Positions 60,921 through 64,000 of a stretch of DNA of 64,000 bases are shown here, piece after piece. Source of the stretch: Actinomycetes bacterium (GTDB taxonomy: Bacteria; Actinomycetota; Coriobacteriia; Anaerosomatales; Anaerosomataceae); NCBI GenBank assembly GCA_022839745.1, contig JALHJB010000010.1, positions 19,827-83,826 of the forward strand, written 5' to 3'. Every line of letters starts with the position of its first letter. Positions within the stretch are counted from its first letter, which is position 1. The notes under the pieces were generated by a model. It did no database searches. It worked only from the letters and a program-made list of their open reading frames with translations, and was not told where the DNA came from. The translations under genes and the position numbers were made by a program.

Positions 60921-61480
60921 CTATGAGTGGCTCTACTTCTGTGTGGTAGTCCAAATGCGCGCCACGCTATGGATGTGGGGGCTGGGGTTCATAATGATTG
61001 AAACAGAGATCTTCCACCCACACTTCGTTGAGAGCAACATGCTCCCTCATGCCGCGAGATGTAGCACCCGGCTTGGCTGAAAGGCCGCAGCATCCGGTCG
61101 AGGGTAGTTGCCAGGGTTGACGGGCGCAGCCATCTGGAGTCGGGAGCCGTCAACGTGGACGTGTTCTGCGAGCGGCATCACACAAGGAACGACCAGAATC
61201 CACGATTCGCAGAGTCCAGGCATGATGCCGCCAGAAATCCGCATGCATCGACTGCGGATCCTGCACTGACCGGGGAGGCATCAGCAATCGCCACCATGAG
61301 TGGTTATCGAAGGGCGTACCGTGCCAGGCACTGTGGAACCTCACGATGGCGCTTACCGTCGGGGGAGTACACAACGCACAGGTGGCACCACCCACAGGGA
61401 CCATCGAGCAAAAGACAAGGGGATCGCCAAGCGGCGGCTATGGTTGATGGTGCTCACGTGTGGGGAGCGTCAAGCAACAG
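60921..61480. other. Gene-free stretch between rsmG and jag
   Basis: About 560 bases without a supportable gene. Open frames on both strands are short, lack RBS and family patterns, and are richer in His/Arg/Pro than the neighbours. GC appears lower than in flanking genes. It holds no DnaA-box cluster that I can see and no transposon ends. It could hold the rsmG promoter and an unknown RNA. Confidence 0.5.
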
Positions 61481-61508
61481 AAAAGGGGCCCGCAAAGACG
61501 AGCCCCCG
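61481..61508 (-). terminator. Intrinsic terminator after jag
   Basis: On the minus strand GGGGGCTCG-TCTTTG-CGGGCCCC is followed by TTTT. The stem is 8 bp with one G-T wobble. It lies just after the jag stop and ends the rpmH-to-jag transcript. Confidence 0.72.
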
Positions 61509-61526
61509 TCGTTCCCACAGAATCGA

Positions 61527-62249
61527 CTAACGCGGATGCACAACCACCATGCGCCGTGGCTCCACACCTTCACTTTCGGTCTGCACGCGGCGGTCGTCAC
61601 GCAGCACCATGTGGATCACCCGACGCTCGAAGCTGCTCATCGGGCGCAATTGGACGGCACGCCGCTGCCGCACAGCGCGCTCCGCAGCACCCCGTGCCAT
61701 CTCTTCGAGCTTCATCCGCCGGCGGTGGCGGTAGCCAGAAACATCGACGACCAGGGGATACCTGGTATCCAACTTCCTGTTAGTGATGGTTGATACGAGC
61801 ACTTGCAGGGCATCCAGTGTCCTGCCATGGCGGCCGATCAGCACGGCAAGGTCATCTCCGGTGATGTCCAGGATGATTTCGCCCTCATCACCTTCATACT
61901 CGTCGATCCCACCCTCGATGCCGAGCGATCCAAGAATCGCTCGAATCGCTTCGGCGCCGGCGTCGGCTATCGCATCAAGCTCCTCATCGGACAACTCCGC
62001 GTCTTCCAGGACGCGAGCATCCTGGATTTCATCCACATAGTCCCCATCCGCGTCCACCTCGGTCGGTATCGCATCCGGCCGCAGCCAGACACGCACCTTC
62101 GCGATGGTGGACGCGGATTTGAACAACCCTCGACTCGGTTCGACGAGCACTTCGTAATCGATGGCATCCTGTTGTATGCCCATCTGCTCCAGAGCCACAT
62201 CCAGGGCGTCTTCTACCGATGGGCCTTCGGCGATGACCTCATCAATCAT
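61527..62249 (-). CDS. jag: RNA-binding protein Jag/KhpB
   Basis: A 240-residue protein with an N-terminal Jag_N domain (MIDEVIAEGPSVEDALDVAL), an acidic linker, a KH domain (DLAVLIGRHGRTLDALQVL) and an R3H domain (ERRVIHMVLRDDRRVQTES). It binds RNA and is linked to cell elongation. ATG at 62249 has GGAGGGAC upstream and overlaps the yidC stop (ATGA). Confidence 0.95.
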   Translation of the reverse strand: MIDEVIAEGPSVEDALDVALEQMGIQQDAIDYEVLVEPSRGLFKSASTIAKVRVWLRPDAIPTEVDADGDYVDEIQDARVLEDAELSDEELDAIADAGAEAIRAILGSLGIEGGIDEYEGDEGEIILDITGDDLAVLIGRHGRTLDALQVLVSTITNRKLDTRYPLVVDVSGYRHRRRMKLEEMARGAAERAVRQRRAVQLRPMSSFERRVIHMVLRDDRRVQTESEGVEPRRMVVVHPR

Positions 62250-62965
62250 GCTCGTCCCTCCTGGGCCTTGTAGATCTTCGTTTGGATCAACTGTTGAATC
62301 ACTCCGAGCAACCCTTGCGTCACCCAGTAGAGAACCACGCCAGCTGATACGCTCCAACCGAAGAAGAGCATCATCGCGGACATCATGTAGCTCATCTGCT
62401 TCTGCTGTGCCTGCGCGCCGGGTTGAAGCAGCTGAGGCACAAGGGTGCTAGCACCAAAGAGCAGAACGAAGACGATATACGGGATGGCTGCGGTGAGCCC
62501 ATCACCTTTGTAGACTTGGCCGGCCGAGAGAGTAATATCTGGCAGAATTATCCAGAATCGTGATGCAGCAGCGGCCGCGGAGTCGGAAAGGGTTTGGATG
62601 TGCTGCGGGAACAGTCCGGGCGTCTCACCGGCTGTGCCCAGCATCCGGAACAGCGCAAAGAAGATCGGCATCTGAAGGAGCATCGGCAGACAGCCGCCGA
62701 ATGGATTGACCTTGTTTTCCTGGTAGAACTTCAGGGTCTCTTCCTGAAGCTTCTCCTTGTTGTTCTTGTACTTCTCCTGCAGCTCTTTGATCTTCGGCTG
62801 TATCCGCTGGAGCTCGTACATGGACTTCGTCTGCTTTACGGTCAGTGGCAATAGGAGCACACGGATCGCGACTGTGAGTAGGATGATTGCGAATCCGTAG
62901 TCGTGTACCACCCCGTACAACAACTGCAACACGTCAAATAGGAACTTCTCAATGGGTGCAAGCAC
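62246..62965 (-). CDS. yidC: Membrane protein insertase YidC
   Basis: A 239-residue YidC/Oxa1 insertase. Five helices are indicated by YGFAIILLTVAIRVLLLPLT, MLLQMPIFFALFRML, TAAIPYIVFVLLFGAS and others; the charged region KIKELQEKYKNNKEKLQEE lies between the first two. It lacks a long periplasmic domain, typical of Gram-positives. GTG start at 62965 with GAGGAGG ten bases upstream. Couples to jag by ATGA. Confidence 0.95.
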   Translation of the reverse strand: MLAPIEKFLFDVLQLLYGVVHDYGFAIILLTVAIRVLLLPLTVKQTKSMYELQRIQPKIKELQEKYKNNKEKLQEETLKFYQENKVNPFGGCLPMLLQMPIFFALFRMLGTAGETPGLFPQHIQTLSDSAAAAASRFWIILPDITLSAGQVYKGDGLTAAIPYIVFVLLFGASTLVPQLLQPGAQAQQKQMSYMMSAMMLFFGWSVSAGVVLYWVTQGLLGVIQQLIQTKIYKAQEGRA

Positions 62966-63075
62966 GAAACGCCAACCTCCTCGGGTTTGGCAGCAGGTCT
63001 TCGTGGGTCCAGGTCCACTCCGGATTCTGCCGGGGGTCTACGCGATCCTCACACTATATACCACGCGCGCGCGTG

Positions 63076-63297
63076 TTATGGCACAGGGTCGTACCCACCA
63101 GGGTTCCACGGGTGGCACCGCGCGATCCGCTTGACCGCAAGCCAGCCCCCTCGCACCACGCCGTGTCGCTCGATCGCAGTGAGGGCATACGCGGAGCACG
63201 TGGGGGTGAACCGGCAACTTGGCGGGAGCGCGGGAGATATGAACCGTCGATAGCCCCTGATCGCCAACAACACCATCGAGGCCACCGGGTTCTTCAC
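63076..63297 (-). CDS. yidD: Membrane protein insertion efficiency factor YidD
   Basis: A 73-residue YidD protein with LLAIRGYRRFISPALPPSCRF, the TPTCSAYAL motif and HPWNPGGYDPVP C-terminus, all family hallmarks. GTG at 63297 overlaps the rnpA stop (GTGA). It helps YidC in membrane protein insertion. Confidence 0.95.
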   Translation of the reverse strand: MKNPVASMVLLAIRGYRRFISPALPPSCRFTPTCSAYALTAIERHGVVRGGWLAVKRIARCHPWNPGGYDPVP

Positions 63298-63629
63298 GCC
63301 TGAGACACCCCTACGCGACTCAAACCGGAACGAAGCGCACGATCCAGTTCGGTCGGGGATGCGGTCGGTGTTGTTGGCCGGGCCATGACGACCACATCCC
63401 AGCCAGCCCACGGACCCCCAGATCTCCGTGTAGCCTCTCGCAGAACGCGTTTGGAGCGGTTGCGCACCACAGCTCCCCCAAGCCGCTTACCGGCAACGAA
63501 AAGCACGCGGCCTTCACGGCCGCTTACTTCCGGCGTACGCCTGGCGATGAGTGTGACGACACTACCCGTCGCTCTCATACCCTCTTTGAAGATGCTGTCG
63601 ATCTCGCTGGCGTTCTTTAGCGTATGCAT
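63294..63629 (-). CDS. rnpA: Ribonuclease P protein component
   Basis: A 111-residue RNase P protein subunit. It contains SEIDSIFKEGMRATG, the conserved RNR motif (AVVRNRSKRVLREA) and the basic fold. ATG at 63629 has AAGGG upstream. It sits between rpmH (31 bases upstream) and yidD. Confidence 0.94.
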   Translation of the reverse strand: MHTLKNASEIDSIFKEGMRATGSVVTLIARRTPEVSGREGRVLFVAGKRLGGAVVRNRSKRVLREATRRSGGPWAGWDVVVMARPTTPTASPTELDRALRSGLSRVGVSQA

Positions 63630-63660
63630 GGGCCAACCCTTCGGCCCTCGGAGCCGTCTG

Positions 63661-63804
63661 CTACGCCGCGCTCGGGCAGAGCACCTTGCGGCCCTTACGA
63701 CGACGTGCGGCGAGGATCGCACGACCCGCACGGGTCGACATACGCTTACGGAAGCCGTGCGTCTTCGCGCGCTTCCGGTTGTTCGGCTGATATGTGCGCT
63801 TCAC
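63661..63804 (-). CDS. rpmH: 50S ribosomal protein bL34
   Basis: A 47-residue bL34: VKRTYQPNNRKRAKTHGFRKRM then GRAILAARRRKGRK in adjacent parts. GTG at 63804 has GGAGGGA eight bases upstream. It is the first gene of the origin-proximal minus-strand operon and has a near-consensus promoter. Confidence 0.97.
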   Translation of the reverse strand: MKRTYQPNNRKRAKTHGFRKRMSTRAGRAILAARRRKGRKVLCPSAA

Positions 63805-63856
63805 TTCAGGTCCCTCCATTCGGCGCGCCGGGACAGACCCGGGCACAAGCCTGGCG

Positions 63857-63886
63857 ATTATATCCGCGGCCCCGCAGGGGTGTCAA
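63857..63886 (-). promoter_or_regulatory. Promoter of rpmH
   Basis: On the minus strand TTGACA (63886-63881) and TATAAT (63862-63857) are separated by 18 bases, both perfect matches to the sigma-70 consensus. It lies about 50 bases before the rpmH start. Confidence 0.9.
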
Positions 63887-64000
63887 TCAATGACCTAGTT
63901 TGGTTCGTGTAAGGCAAATGGGGGCAGCACCACCCAGCGCCGACATCAGTAGTCTGCCTTGCGGGCACCCGAGATGTCACGCAGCACTCTCGTGAAGCCC

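Noticed and set aside
63887..64000. Possible oriC at the window end
   Set aside because: No DnaA boxes (TTATCCACA-like) or AT-rich unwinding region are visible in this stretch; oriC is probably beyond the window.
1..64000. CRISPR arrays, insertion sequences, prophage or integrative elements
   Set aside because: I saw no spaced direct repeats, transposase or integrase genes, or terminal inverted repeats; gene content looks core-like throughout.

Overview
The window is a high-GC, gene-dense bacterial chromosome segment, most likely from an anaerobic or microaerophilic actinobacterium of the Coriobacteriia or a related deep lineage. This is inferred from gene content: a 6C small RNA (an actinobacterial RNA family), a PafB/PafC-type WYL pair, hydroxylamine reductase (Hcp), reverse rubrerythrin, multiheme cytochromes c, FeoAB and an apparent selenoprotein. 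The right end is the conserved origin-proximal block rpmH-rnpA-yidD-yidC-jag-rsmG-parA-parB with two parS sites, so oriC and dnaA probably lie just beyond base 64000. Most genes are on the minus strand, reading away from that origin.

Layout. 1-2.9 kb: 5' part of rsgA, an orphan histidine kinase with a small membrane partner, msrB, and an msrA whose catalytic cysteine codon is TGA, read here as selenocysteine. 2.9-10.2 kb: a TIGR00300-type amino-acid enzyme, a DUF427 protein, and a purine series (purA, purD, purE) that contains a HemN-like radical SAM gene. 10.4-13.6 kb: GerMN lipoprotein, a BASS-family transporter behind a CsoR-like operator, and a flavoprotein. 13.6-17.8 kb: the conserved block rpsF-ssb-rpsR-DUF2232-rplI-dnaB. 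17.9-22.8 kb: M23 peptidase, tRNA-Gly(CCC), and a Trk potassium operon with an unrecorded 49-residue membrane protein between trkA and trkH.

23-29 kb: a small DUF5679 protein, TIGR01906 membrane protein, diguanylate cyclase, M28 peptidase with a large acidic insertion, and metallophosphoesterase. 29-32.4 kb: a nitrosative-stress island (YgbA-like protein, ferredoxin, Hcp, small cytochrome) divergent from a Crp/Fnr regulator, with a perfect FNR/DNR-like palindrome between them. 33.6-38.7 kb: 6C RNA, pafB-pafC, and a DinG-type helicase with exonuclease domain. 38.8-45.7 kb: feoA-feoB plus a coupled cysteine-rich mini-protein, a second orphan histidine kinase, and ddl. 45.9-50 kb: HtrA-type protease and two tandem paralogous multiheme cytochromes. 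50-58 kb: rubrerythrin, rlmN, and an AddAB-like helicase-nuclease pair. 58-64 kb: the origin-proximal block.

Many adjacent genes overlap by 4 bases (ATGA or GTGA), which shows translational coupling and was used to choose starts. The strongest candidates for new biology are the selenocysteine MsrA, the recurring CxCH motif at the first heme site of three cytochromes, the trk mini-protein and the feo mini-protein.
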